Origin: Rhizobium sp. NXC14
GTDB lineage: Bacteria > Pseudomonadota > Alphaproteobacteria > Rhizobiales > Rhizobiaceae
Assembly: GCF_002117485.1 (NCBI RefSeq)
Contig: NZ_CP021030.1
Location: 3,537,001-3,601,000, forward strand
Length of the DNA stretch: 64,000 nt
Direction: 5' to 3'
Shown here: positions 43,600-52,438 of the stretch, piece by piece
Position numbering within the stretch: position 1 is the stretch's first letter
How the letters are laid out: every line of letters begins with the position of its first letter
The notes under the pieces: generated by a model
Databases searched by the model: none
What the model was told of the DNA's origin: nothing
Seen by the model: only the letters and a program-made list of their open reading frames with translations
Made by a program: the position numbers and the translations under genes

Positions 43600-46500
43600 G
43601 ATTTGCGCACTTTTTCGTGGACCGGCCGATCTTCGCGGCCGTCATTTCCATCCTCTTTCTGGTCGTCGGCGGCATCGCCTATACGCAGCTGCCGGTCTCT
43701 CAATATCCGGAGATCGCGCCGCCCACCATCGTCGTGCGCACCTCCTATCCGGGCGCCGACCCGCAGACCATCGCCGACACCGTTTCGACCCCACTCGAGC
43801 AGCAGATCAACGGCGTCGAAGACATGCTTTACATGTCTTCCTATTCCAGCGCCGACGGCGCCATGTCGCTGACGATCACCTTCAAGCTCGGCACCGATCT
43901 CGATAAGGTGCAAGTCCTAGTCCAGAACCGCGTTTCCATCGCCCTTCCCCGCCTTCCCGAGGAAGTCCAGCGCCTCGGCGTGACCACGGACAAGAGCTCG
44001 CCCGACCTGATGATGGTGGTGCACCTCCTGTCGCCATCGCATCGCTACGACCAGCTCTACGTCTCCAACTACGCCCGCAACCGCATCCGCGACGTTCTCG
44101 TGCGTCTCGACGGCGTCGGCGACGTGCAGATCTTCGGCGAACGCCAGTATTCGATGCGCATCTGGCTCGATCCGGAAAAGCTCTCCGCCTACGGCATGAC
44201 GTCCGACGACGTCGTTTCGGCCTTGAGAGACCAGAACGTCCAGGTATCGGGCGGCAAGATCGGCGCACCGCCGGTGACCGGCAGGAACGCGTTCGAATAT
44301 ACGGTGCGAACGGACGGGCGCTTTTCCGATGTGCGCGAGTTCCGCTATGTCATCGTCAAATCGACGGGAGCAGGCCGGCTCGTGCAACTGCAGGATGTAG
44401 CCCGCATCGAACTTGGCGCCCAGGACTACGTCACCAACAGCTATCTCAACAACGACCCTGCGGTCGCGCTCGGCATCTTCGCCCGGCCGGGAACCAATGC
44501 ACTCGACACGGCCCACCAGGTCCAGACGCTGATGAAGGATATCTCCCAGAATTTCCCAGAAGGGCTGGAATATCGCATCGTTTACGACACGACCGAATTC
44601 ATCTCGGACTCGATCAACGAGGTCTATAGAACCATCGCCGAAGCGGCCATCCTGGTGGCGATCGTCGTTCTGGTTTTCCTGCAATCCTGGCGGACCGCGA
44701 TCATACCGATTGTCGCCATTCCCGTCTCGCTGATCGGCACCTTCGCGGTTCTGCTCGCCTTCGGCTTTTCGCTCAACATGCTGACGCTCTTCGGCCTCGT
44801 GCTGGCGATCGGCATCGTCGTCGACGATGCGATCGTGGTGGTGGAAAACGTCGAGCGAAATCTGGCGCGCGGAATGACGCCGAGGCAGGCGTCGCACGTG
44901 ACGATGGACGAAGTCGGAACCGCTGTCGTGGCGATCTCGCTGGTCCTGATCGCGGTATTCGTGCCGACGGCTTTCATCCCCGGCATATCGGGCCAGTTCT
45001 ACAGGCAGTTCGCCGTGACGATCTCCGTCACCACTGCCATATCGGCCTTGAACTCCCTGACGCTTTCGCCGGCCCTCGCGGGCATATTGCTGAAAGCCCA
45101 TGATCACCAGACGAAGCGCAAGAGCATCGCCTCACGGCTGGGGACAGGTCTTGCAAGCGGCTTCAATCGCGGCTTCGACCGGATGAGTTCGGGCTACTCA
45201 TGGATTGTCCGGCACCTTGTCAGAAGCTGGGTAGGCCTGACCTGCTCGATGCTCGCCTTTGCCGCCCTTCTGGGCGCAACATGGTACATGAGCACCAGGG
45301 TTCCCTCGGGCTTCATCCCCACTATGGACCAGGGTTACGCGATCATCGTCGTGCAGCTTCCCGACGGTGCCTCGCTTGCGCGTACCGATGCAGTCGTCAA
45401 AAAGGTGGGTGATATCGCCCGAACCGTGCCCGGCGTCGGCAACGCCGTGCAGTTTGCCGGCTTCAGCGGAGCGACGTTTACCAATGCTTCGAATTCGGGC
45501 GTTGTCTTCGTTCCGTTCAAATCCTTTGCCGAACGCGAGGAAGGCGGAGAGAACGCCAACAAGATCATCGGCGAACTCTTCGGCAAGCTGCAGAGCATCC
45601 AGGAAGCCTTCATCATTGCCATCCCCCCGCCGTCCGTGCGCGGCGTCGGCAACTCCGGCGGCTTCAAGATGCAGATTTCCGATCTTGAAAACCCTGAAAT
45701 GACGCGCGTGCTCGGCCTTGCCCGCCAGATGATGGGGGCGGCGGCTACGACCGAGGGTCTCACCGGTGTCTTCACGACGTTCTCCGATGCCAGCCCGCAA
45801 TATTTCCTTTCGATCGACCGCGACAAGGCGCGCTTCCTGAACGTGCCGATCCCCAATATCTTCAATGCGCTTTCGATCAATCTCGGCGTAGCTTACGTCA
45901 ATGATTTCAACGCATTCGGCCGTGTCTACCAGGTCCGCGCCCAGGCAGACCGACAATACCGGATGGACAAGGAAGACATCCTCGCCCTGAAGGTGCGCTC
46001 GGCCACCGGTGCGCTCGTGCCTTTGGGAACGCTGATGGACATTCAGGATTCCAGCGGACCGGCGCTTGTCCAGCGCTATAACATGTATGTCTCGGTGCCG
46101 CTCCAAGGCAATCCGACGCCCGGCACCTCGACCGGCGATGCCATCAAAAAGATGGAGGAACTGGCCGCCAAGATCCTGCCGCCGGGAACGACTTTCGAAT
46201 GGACGGAACTCGCCTATCAGGAGACTCATACCGGCAACACCGCCGTCTATATCTTCGCCCTCTCCGTCATTTTCGTCTTCCTGGCGCTGGCCGCCCAATA
46301 TGAAAGCTGGGTTCTGCCCCTTGCGATCATTCTCATCGTTCCGCTTGCTGTACTCGCGGCGCTGATTGGAGTGTGGCTCAGAGGCATGGACAACAACGTC
46401 CTCACCCAGATCGGCCTGATCGTCCTGATCGGACTGGCGGCGAAGAACGCCATTCTGATCGTCGAATTTGCAAGACAGGCGGAAGAGGAAGGCAAATCGC

Positions 46501-46781
46501 CGGTGGAGGCCGCAATCGAGGCCAGCCATCTTCGCCTGCGCCCGATTTTGATGACGGCATTCGCCTTCATCTTCGGCGTTCTGCCGCTTGCCATCGCCAC
46601 CGGCCCCGGCGCCGAAATGCGTCAGTCACTCGGAACAGCCGTTTTCTCGGGCATGCTCGGCGTGACGCTCTTCGGCCTGTTCCTGACGCCGGTGTTCTAC
46701 GTCGTGCTGCGCGGCCGACGCCGCAGCCGCTTGGTTGAAAGGCCTGTCGAAGCCGTTCCGGCCGAAAGGGAGACAGTCTGA
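43596..46781 (+). CDS. RND efflux pump inner-membrane transporter (HAE1 type)
   Basis: 1061 residues. N-terminus FAHFFVDRPIFAAVISILFL, then VSQYPEIAPPTIVVRTSYPG, LEQQINGVEDMLYMSSYSSA, the Asp-Asp pair in AIGIVVDDAIVVVENVERNL and the TM10 lysine in LIGLAAKNAILIVEFARQAE. Forms a tripartite pump with the coupled adaptor and an outer-membrane channel not encoded here. This is the second full RND transporter within 19 kb. Confidence 0.96.
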   Translation: MRFAHFFVDRPIFAAVISILFLVVGGIAYTQLPVSQYPEIAPPTIVVRTSYPGADPQTIADTVSTPLEQQINGVEDMLYMSSYSSADGAMSLTITFKLGTDLDKVQVLVQNRVSIALPRLPEEVQRLGVTTDKSSPDLMMVVHLLSPSHRYDQLYVSNYARNRIRDVLVRLDGVGDVQIFGERQYSMRIWLDPEKLSAYGMTSDDVVSALRDQNVQVSGGKIGAPPVTGRNAFEYTVRTDGRFSDVREFRYVIVKSTGAGRLVQLQDVARIELGAQDYVTNSYLNNDPAVALGIFARPGTNALDTAHQVQTLMKDISQNFPEGLEYRIVYDTTEFISDSINEVYRTIAEAAILVAIVVLVFLQSWRTAIIPIVAIPVSLIGTFAVLLAFGFSLNMLTLFGLVLAIGIVVDDAIVVVENVERNLARGMTPRQASHVTMDEVGTAVVAISLVLIAVFVPTAFIPGISGQFYRQFAVTISVTTAISALNSLTLSPALAGILLKAHDHQTKRKSIASRLGTGLASGFNRGFDRMSSGYSWIVRHLVRSWVGLTCSMLAFAALLGATWYMSTRVPSGFIPTMDQGYAIIVVQLPDGASLARTDAVVKKVGDIARTVPGVGNAVQFAGFSGATFTNASNSGVVFVPFKSFAEREEGGENANKIIGELFGKLQSIQEAFIIAIPPPSVRGVGNSGGFKMQISDLENPEMTRVLGLARQMMGAAATTEGLTGVFTTFSDASPQYFLSIDRDKARFLNVPIPNIFNALSINLGVAYVNDFNAFGRVYQVRAQADRQYRMDKEDILALKVRSATGALVPLGTLMDIQDSSGPALVQRYNMYVSVPLQGNPTPGTSTGDAIKKMEELAAKILPPGTTFEWTELAYQETHTGNTAVYIFALSVIFVFLALAAQYESWVLPLAIILIVPLAVLAALIGVWLRGMDNNVLTQIGLIVLIGLAAKNAILIVEFARQAEEEGKSPVEAAIEASHLRLRPILMTAFAFIFGVLPLAIATGPGAEMRQSLGTAVFSGMLGVTLFGLFLTPVFYVVLRGRRRSRLVERPVEAVPAERETV

Positions 46782-46913
46782 TCACTCTAGCCTGGCGCAA
46801 AAGTGTGCAGCGGTTTTGCGGCAACGACATGTTTGAAAACCAAGACTCAAGCGCAGGGGAGAATCTGAAAGATTGCGACGCGCTTTATGACACAGCCTCG
46901 TGCTGGGACGATG

Positions 46914-47690
46914 TCAGGTGGAAAATAGATGCACCCGGCCCTGCCAGAACCGTGCGACGGTCAGCTTGCCGCTGCGAAAGGCGCGTGTATCGAGATTGAG
47001 CCGCCTCGGGCGAATGTCAGGCTCATCGCTGGGCGTATGGCCATGCACGACGAGCTTCGGCAAAGGAACCCTGCTTTCGAGAAAGCGGTGGCGGATAAGG
47101 ACCAGGTCCTCCTCCGTCTGCGCGGAGAGCGGCAGCATCGGATCGATGCCGGCATGCACGAACACCACGCTCGGTGTGTCCAGCATGATCGGCAGCGCCC
47201 GCATGAAATCGATATGCGTATGCGGCAGCGACTGCCGCAGAAAGGCGTCGAGCTGCGCGCCGGAGGGGAAGACGAGCGGCAGATGCTCCGGATCGAGCCC
47301 ATAGGATTTAAGCGATTCCGCCGATCCCATCCGCATCCAGTCGTCATAAGGGAGCCAGCCGTCGACATAATCGAGCATGGCGATCTCGTGATTACCGGCA
47401 AGACAGATACGGTCGAAACCGTCAGGCGGCGGCTCCATGAGGTGAGTGATGACCTGTGCCGATTCCGGGCCCCGGTCGATATAGTCACCCAGCGTCACGA
47501 TCAGCTTTTGCCCGGGCAATCGCTCGCCATCTTGCAGAATCGCCTCCTCAGCTTTCAGAAGCAGGTCGTAGCGGCCGTGAATGTCGCCGATCGCATAAGT
47601 TGGAATCTCGGCGATATCCAGCGTCAGGCGCGGTCTCGGCTGGCGCCCCATTTTCCAAACCTCGCTATGGCGAGCAAGTGCTTCACCCAT
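46914..47690 (-). CDS. Metallophosphoesterase (PPP-family serine/threonine phosphatase-like)
   Basis: 258 residues with the full PPP/ApaH metal-binding set: YAIGDIHGRYDLLLKAEEAI, VTLGDYIDRGPESAQVITHL, ICLAGNHEIAMLDYVDG, VVFVHAGIDPMLPL and KLVVHGHTPSDEPDIRP. Either a protein phosphatase or a dinucleoside tetraphosphatase-like hydrolase. Two adjacent ATGs follow GAGGAAT; the second, used here, has better spacing. The reading frame extends upstream to 47804 without conserved sequence. Confidence 0.9.
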   Translation of the reverse strand: MGEALARHSEVWKMGRQPRPRLTLDIAEIPTYAIGDIHGRYDLLLKAEEAILQDGERLPGQKLIVTLGDYIDRGPESAQVITHLMEPPPDGFDRICLAGNHEIAMLDYVDGWLPYDDWMRMGSAESLKSYGLDPEHLPLVFPSGAQLDAFLRQSLPHTHIDFMRALPIMLDTPSVVFVHAGIDPMLPLSAQTEEDLVLIRHRFLESRVPLPKLVVHGHTPSDEPDIRPRRLNLDTRAFRSGKLTVARFWQGRVHLFST

Positions 47691-47853
47691 CATATTCCTC
47701 GATTGGATAGCCCGGTTAACCATAAGTAGAGTGCAAGGCGAGGCGATCAAGTTGGTGAGAAAATTCGAAGCTTTGGGTTTTTCTGGAAAAACCGTTCTTA
47801 TCATCCGGACGAAAATCCCTCACTCCTGTCACCCGTCGAGGAAAGAGTGAGCG

Positions 47854-48966
47854 ATGGGAACAGTATCGCAGTTTCAAGACCGCATCAGGCCGCCGGCACG
47901 CCGCATCGAAAACGAAGAGGAGGCGGTATCTACGGCTCGCAACCTCGCCGACACATTCCGTCGACAGGCAAGCGAGCGCGATATCAACCGCATCCTGCCT
48001 TTTGCCGAGCTCGACGCGCTGTCGGTCTCGGGTTTGACGGCAATCTCTGTTCCGCCCGAACATGAAGGGCTCGACGTGCCGAACGCCCTGCTGGCCGAAA
48101 TCATCGCGATCATTGCCGAGGCCGACGCCTCGATCGGCGAGACCATGGAAAATCACTTTTCCGTCCTGGAAACCCTCCGCACCCAGGCGCCCGAGGATCT
48201 GAAGGCATCGCTGTTTACCCGTGTGCTGCTCGGCGACCGCTTCGCTGGCGCAACCGTTGCCGACGGCAGCGAGCTGTCGCCCGAAGGATCGGGGTACCGC
48301 CTGAGCGGACGGATGCGGCAGGCGCCCGGTATTCTCTACGCCGATTGGATTGCCGCTGACCTCACACTTCCGCCCGGCCGCCCTGTGACGCTTTACTTCA
48401 GCCGCAACAGCGAGGACGTGCAGGTGGTCGATGATTGGGACGGTTTCGGTCAGCGCACCAATGGGTCGGCAACGACGATCGCCGGCGCAGTGCATGTTGA
48501 TGCCGGCACAATCGCGCCGGCCCCCTCGTCCGCATATTCGACGGGCATTTCGCTCGGCCTGCTGCTTAAGGCGGGCGTGGGCCTCGGCATCGCGCGAGCC
48601 GCATGGGCCGACCTGATGACAGCCATTGGCGATCGCACCGTCTTCCCCTCCCGGCTCGGCGAACACGCTGTCGGCATCGAAATCACGGCGGCAGCTCTGG
48701 AGCGGGCGGGCCGCAAACTCGATATTGCCCAGGTCAATCCTGTAGAGGCGGCGATGGCGGATGCCTATTTTTCTGCCTCGGCGGCCGCAATAACTGCCGG
48801 GGAAACGGCCCTTAGCGCCGCAAATGCGCTGTTCGAACTTGCGGGCGAAGCGTCAACCGGCATCGGCCTCAATCTTGACCGCCATTGGCGCAATGCACGT
48901 ATCCACGCGCTGTCGCTGCCGCGCGATCGATTGCTGCACCGCGCCGGCGACCATATGTCAAGGTGA
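47854..48966 (+). CDS. SfnB-family acyl-CoA dehydrogenase-like flavoprotein
   Basis: 370 residues of the acyl-CoA dehydrogenase fold in the sulfur-acquisition group. It carries LPFAELDALSVSGLTAISVP, AEIIAIIAEADASIGETMEN (family helix), VTLYFSRNSEDVQVVDDWDG-FGQRTNGSATT and GLNLDRHWRNARIHALSLPR, the SfnB/DszC-like C-terminus. Such enzymes use FMNH2 to attack organosulfur compounds or related substrates. No reductase partner is adjacent. Convergent with an Rrf2 regulator, so any link between the two is only by proximity. Confidence 0.85.
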   Translation: MGTVSQFQDRIRPPARRIENEEEAVSTARNLADTFRRQASERDINRILPFAELDALSVSGLTAISVPPEHEGLDVPNALLAEIIAIIAEADASIGETMENHFSVLETLRTQAPEDLKASLFTRVLLGDRFAGATVADGSELSPEGSGYRLSGRMRQAPGILYADWIAADLTLPPGRPVTLYFSRNSEDVQVVDDWDGFGQRTNGSATTIAGAVHVDAGTIAPAPSSAYSTGISLGLLLKAGVGLGIARAAWADLMTAIGDRTVFPSRLGEHAVGIEITAAALERAGRKLDIAQVNPVEAAMADAYFSASAAAITAGETALSAANALFELAGEASTGIGLNLDRHWRNARIHALSLPRDRLLHRAGDHMSR

Positions 48967-49027
48967 GCGCTGAACGATCACAGCATGACGCCCTGTGAGT
49001 AACGCAGACCACATGAAACGAAGCGTC

Positions 49028-49492
49028 TCAGCTGGCGGCGGAGATCGGCAGTTCATCCCCGGTGTCTTCAATGCGGCCACCGGCGGCGACGAATTGGTCG
49101 AGAGTCATATTGTCCAGAATGGCGGCGATCGCGTCCCGAACATCGGTCATCGAACGCCGCACTTGGCAGGTTTCCGGGTCGGCGCAGTCGTCGCACGCCT
49201 CGTAAGCCGTGCGGCTGGCGCAACGGATCGGCGCGAGCGGACCATCGAGCGTGCGGATGACATGGCCGATACGGATCTCGGATGCCGGCCGCGAGAGAGA
49301 ATACCCGCCGCCGGGGCCTTTCTTTGAACGCAGGATACCGACATTGCGCAGTTCGAGCAGGATCGTGTCGAGAAACTTCTTCGGAATATTGTTCCGCGCT
49401 GCGACGTCATTGATGAAGGCGGTCTCGCCCGGCGCCAGACGCGCCAGATCGACCAGGGCCTTGAGGCCGTATTTTCCCTTCTTCGTCAGCAT
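49028..49492 (-). CDS. Rrf2-family transcriptional regulator with four cysteines
   Basis: 154 residues. The winged HTH is MLTKKGKYGLKALVDLARLA, FINDVAARNNIPKKFLDTIL and KKGPGGGYSLSRPASEIRIG. A cysteine cluster of the form C-x7-to-8-C-x2-C-x5-C follows (IRCASRTAYEACDDCADPET, then CQVRR), compatible with iron-sulfur binding as in IscR/NsrR/RirA. The start MLTKKGKYG is the standard Rrf2 N-terminus; the 26 upstream codons are not conserved. May sense iron, sulfur or nitrosative status. A nested dyad lies upstream. Confidence 0.92.
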   Translation of the reverse strand: MLTKKGKYGLKALVDLARLAPGETAFINDVAARNNIPKKFLDTILLELRNVGILRSKKGPGGGYSLSRPASEIRIGHVIRTLDGPLAPIRCASRTAYEACDDCADPETCQVRRSMTDVRDAIAAILDNMTLDQFVAAGGRIEDTGDELPISAAS

Positions 49493-49560
49493 CGTCGTCG
49501 CCTTTTGGAAACCGAAATATTTGCCCGTCAATAGCAGCCAAATAACGTCGAAATCGTGAA

Positions 49561-49596
49561 GATACAACAAAATAGCTAATATTTATAGCTTGTATC
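49561..49596. promoter_or_regulatory. Nested dyad upstream of the Rrf2 gene
   Basis: GATACAA (49561-49567) pairs with TTGTATC (49590-49596), enclosing AGCTA (49574-49578) and TAGCT (49586-49590). It is 69 bp upstream of the Rrf2 start in an AT-rich block, a plausible autoregulatory site. Confidence 0.4.
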
Positions 49597-49633
49597 GGCA
49601 ACGTCCGCGGTCGGCTCTTTGCGGCAGCTTCGA

Positions 49634-50422
49634 TCAAATTGTCTTCAGCATGCCGCCATCGACGAAATAGGTCGATCCGATACAATAGCTCGCCCGCTCC
49701 GAACTCAGAAAGACGAAGACATTCGCCAGTTCTTCCGGTGTGCCGAAGCGTTTGGAGGCGGCATGTTCATTGGCAACGCTCTGCAGGTAGCCTTCCCAGT
49801 TTCCGCCGCTTTCGGCCGTCAGCTGCTTGGCGGTCTTGATCCAGTCGGGCGTCAGGATCAAGCCGGCGTTGATGCAGTTGACGCGGATATTGTCCTGGAT
49901 GAGCTCGGTCGAGAGTGTCTTCGAAAACATCATCAGCGCCGATTTGCTGACATTGTAGATCGGCTCGTACCAGAGCGGCTGGACGGCGCAGATCGAGGCA
50001 TTGTGCAGGATCACCCCGCCGCCGCGTTTCTTCATCTGCGGTGCGATGCCGCGCGCAAGCCTGACGGCGGCCATCACATGCAGGTCCCAATAGGCCTGCC
50101 ATTTCTCATCAGGCGCCTCCATGACGGTCTCGTTCGATCCGGTGCCGGCATTGTTGATGAGGATATCGGCGCCTCCCTTTTCGGCAGCCGCCGCAATGAT
50201 CGCCTCGGTTCCCTCAACCGTCGCCACATCTGCGGCGACAGCGACGGCGCTGACGCCGAATTTCTCGGCGATGCGGACGGCTTCCGCCTCCAGCCGTTCG
50301 CCGCCACGCGCCGCCAGAACGAGGTCTGCGCCCTCAGCCGCCAGCCCTTCGGCGATCGCGAGTCCGATGCCGACCGACGCGCCTGTTATGACGGCGACCT
50401 TTCCCTTCAATCCCAGATCCAT
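49634..50422 (-). CDS. Short-chain dehydrogenase/reductase
   Basis: 262 residues. NAD(P) site AVITGASVGIGLAIAEGLAA, then DILINNAGTGSNET. Catalytic Ser in VILHNASICAVQPLWYEPIY, Tyr and Lys in YNVSKSALMMFSK. The C-terminus YCIGSTYFVDGGMLKTI is standard. The start MDLGLKGKVAVITG has GGGAGGAAGG upstream. Divergent from the TIM-barrel isomerase, with 144 bp between; the two may serve one sugar or hydroxy-acid pathway. Substrate unknown. Confidence 0.92.
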   Translation of the reverse strand: MDLGLKGKVAVITGASVGIGLAIAEGLAAEGADLVLAARGGERLEAEAVRIAEKFGVSAVAVAADVATVEGTEAIIAAAAEKGGADILINNAGTGSNETVMEAPDEKWQAYWDLHVMAAVRLARGIAPQMKKRGGGVILHNASICAVQPLWYEPIYNVSKSALMMFSKTLSTELIQDNIRVNCINAGLILTPDWIKTAKQLTAESGGNWEGYLQSVANEHAASKRFGTPEELANVFVFLSSERASYCIGSTYFVDGGMLKTI

Positions 50423-50566
50423 ACCTTCCTCCCGAGCGGCCAGCGATCCCGGCCCTAGATTAGGGGATGAGTGTTCCGCCAATGAATCCGGGCGTCAAGC
50501 ACCCAAACGCCTCTTGCGGCAGGCTCCGTTCTGTCGCAGCCTGCATCCGCACCGGGAGGAATTTTC

Positions 50567-51337
50567 ATGCGACGTTATTCGGCCTGCATAGAATGGCTGT
50601 TTGCCGAAGAGGGCGACAGCTTTGCCGACCGCATCCGCCGCGCCCATGCCGGCGGCCTGACGGCGATCGAATTCTGGCGCTGGACCGACAAGGATCTGGA
50701 TGCGATCGAGACAGCGCTGAAGGAAACCGGCCTTGCCGTCACCAGCCTCGTAGCCGAGCCGATGATCGCACTGACCGATGCCGCCAACCGGCAGGCCTGG
50801 CTGGCGGGCCTTGCGGAATCCGTCGCAGTCGCCAAACGCCTCGGCGCGCCGGTGCTGATCGCCCAGGCCGGCGACCATCTCGCCGGCTTCAGCCGTGATG
50901 AACAGCGCGTGGCCCTCACCGACACCCTGAAATCAGGCGCCGATATCCTGGAAGGGAGCGGCGTGCGGCTCGGCGCAGAACCTCTCAACATCCGTATCGA
51001 CCATATCGGCTACTTCCTCGATTCGACCCGCGAAGGCCTCGACATCGTCGATGACGTCGGCCGCCCCGAGATCGGTATCGTCTACGACATCTACCATTCC
51101 GCCGTGATGGACGAACGCACCGAAGACGTGCTGGACGGCCGCCTCGACCGTGTTTTCCACGTCCATGTCGCCGATCATCCCGGCCGCAACGAACCGGGCT
51201 CCGGCGGCATCGACCTCGCCCATCGCCTCAACTGGATCTTCGCCAACGGCTATGACGGCGCCGTCGGCCTTGAATACCGGCCAACGAGGGCCGGCGCGGG
51301 CGCGGTCAAAGCCGCGATCGCCTCGCTAAACGGCTAG
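50567..51337 (+). CDS. TIM-barrel sugar isomerase/epimerase (hydroxypyruvate isomerase-like)
   Basis: 256 residues of the xylose-isomerase-like superfamily. Metal-binding residues are in GVRLGAEPLNIRIDHIGYFL (Glu), IGIVYDIYHSAVMDERTEDV (Asp, His), RVFHVHVADHPGRNEPGSGG and AVGLEYRPTRAGAG (Glu). This order and the HVADHPGRNEPGSG motif are those of Hyi/OtnI-type isomerases. GGAGG precedes the ATG. Likely interconverts a 2- or 3-keto acid or sugar; the precise substrate is uncertain. Confidence 0.9.
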   Translation: MRRYSACIEWLFAEEGDSFADRIRRAHAGGLTAIEFWRWTDKDLDAIETALKETGLAVTSLVAEPMIALTDAANRQAWLAGLAESVAVAKRLGAPVLIAQAGDHLAGFSRDEQRVALTDTLKSGADILEGSGVRLGAEPLNIRIDHIGYFLDSTREGLDIVDDVGRPEIGIVYDIYHSAVMDERTEDVLDGRLDRVFHVHVADHPGRNEPGSGGIDLAHRLNWIFANGYDGAVGLEYRPTRAGAGAVKAAIASLNG

Positions 51338-51867
51338 GAGCCGGTGCCTTCTGCGAAAGCCTCAAGCTCCGGGTCGAATTCGACCTCGACGACATTGTTG
51401 AAGACAGCGGTCGCCAGCATGATGCCGGCGAAGGCGACGAGATCGACGAGCGCCTTGGTTTCGTAGCGTTCTTTCAGCCTTTCCCAGAGCTCGGCCGGAA
51501 CGGCGTTTGAATCGGCGACAACAGCCCTGCCGAAGGCATCGAGCAGCGCCTCCGCTTCGGAAAATTCCATAGCATCGGGATCAAACCCCTTGTTGATCAG
51601 CGCCCTGCGAAAGAAGGTGATGGCAATCTACGATTTCGCCGCCTTCGAGATCGCATGCGAGAAGATCCAGATCTCGCGGTCGCTGATGACAGGATCGAGC
51701 TCGGCCCGCAGCGTAAACCATTCGGCATAGATGCGATGGGCGACCGGCGAATGGAGGAGCGTCCGCTTCATGTTGGTCATGCGTCCGCGCAGTCTGATTT
51801 CTTCATCATGCGCCGCGCGAACCTCAGGCGAAGCGGTGTCGTAATCGATCTGCGGGAGGTGGCTCAT
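51334..51867 (-). pseudogene. Carboxymuconolactone decarboxylase (AhpD-like) gene split by an in-frame TAG
   Basis: The minus-strand frame reads MSHLPQIDYDTASPEVRAAH through DREIWIFSHAISKAAKS, meets TAG at 51628-51630 (codon 80), then continues in the same frame IAITFFRRALINKGFDPDAM to the real stop, with AFAGIMLATAVFNNVVEVEF near the end. Restoring one base (for example TTG or CAG) would give a normal-looking ~177-residue CMD-family protein. No frameshift is involved, so this is a recent nonsense mutation or a sequencing error. Its 3' end meets the TIM-barrel gene. Confidence 0.8.
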
Positions 51868-51958
51868 CGGCTCCGCTCTTTCTGCTGCTTCAAGGTAAAT
51901 CCGCTTGGCCGTCGCGGTAGTCCCGCCTAGACTGATTCAATCAAGGCGGAGGCTAGGC

Positions 51959-52432
51959 ATGAGCGGCGACCACCAGCATTCTCACATCGACTGGCGCGAA
52001 CACGGCGTCAAGGTCATTCCCGGCAATTCGCTCGACCCGAACACCGCGCAGACCCCGGGCATGAACCGCGCGACCGCGATCAACCATGCCCGTGCCGGCG
52101 CAGAGAAAATCTGGGCCGGCACGGTGACGATCCATGCCAATGCGAAAACCGGAGCCCACCATCACGGCGATCTCGAAAGCATCATCTACGTCGTCAAGGG
52201 CAAGGCCCGCATGCGCTGGGGCGAGCATCTGGAATATACCGCCGAAGCCGGCCCCGGCGACTTCATCTATGTTCCGCCCTATGTGCCGCACCAGGAGATC
52301 AATGCCAGCCGCGACGAGACGCTGGAATGCGTGCTCGTTCGCTCAGGCCAGGAACCGGTCGTCGTCAACTTAGATATCGAACCGGTCGAGAAACCGGAAG
52401 ACGTCGCCTGGATCGATCCCATCCACCGCTGA
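51959..52432 (+). CDS. Cupin-domain protein
   Basis: 157 residues. The metal-binding cupin motifs are TGAHHHGDLESIIYVVKGKA (His-His...Glu) and AEAGPGDFIYVPPYVPHQEI (His). GGAGG lies about 8 bases before the ATG of MSGDHQHSHIDW; a longer frame upstream is less likely. The fold suits a small-molecule-binding protein or a dioxygenase/isomerase; no specific function can be given. Convergent with ugpC. Confidence 0.9.
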   Translation: MSGDHQHSHIDWREHGVKVIPGNSLDPNTAQTPGMNRATAINHARAGAEKIWAGTVTIHANAKTGAHHHGDLESIIYVVKGKARMRWGEHLEYTAEAGPGDFIYVPPYVPHQEINASRDETLECVLVRSGQEPVVVNLDIEPVEKPEDVAWIDPIHR

Positions 52433-52438
52433 CGCCGC

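Noticed and set aside
47716..47723. TTAACCAT between the metallophosphatase and the SfnB-like gene as a CtrA site
   Set aside because: A single 8-mer without a spaced partner and with no cell-cycle context.
51628..51630. TAG recoding (pyrrolysine-like) in the CMD gene
   Set aside because: No recoding machinery is expected in rhizobia, and TAG is not a selenocysteine codon; a nonsense mutation or sequencing error is simpler.
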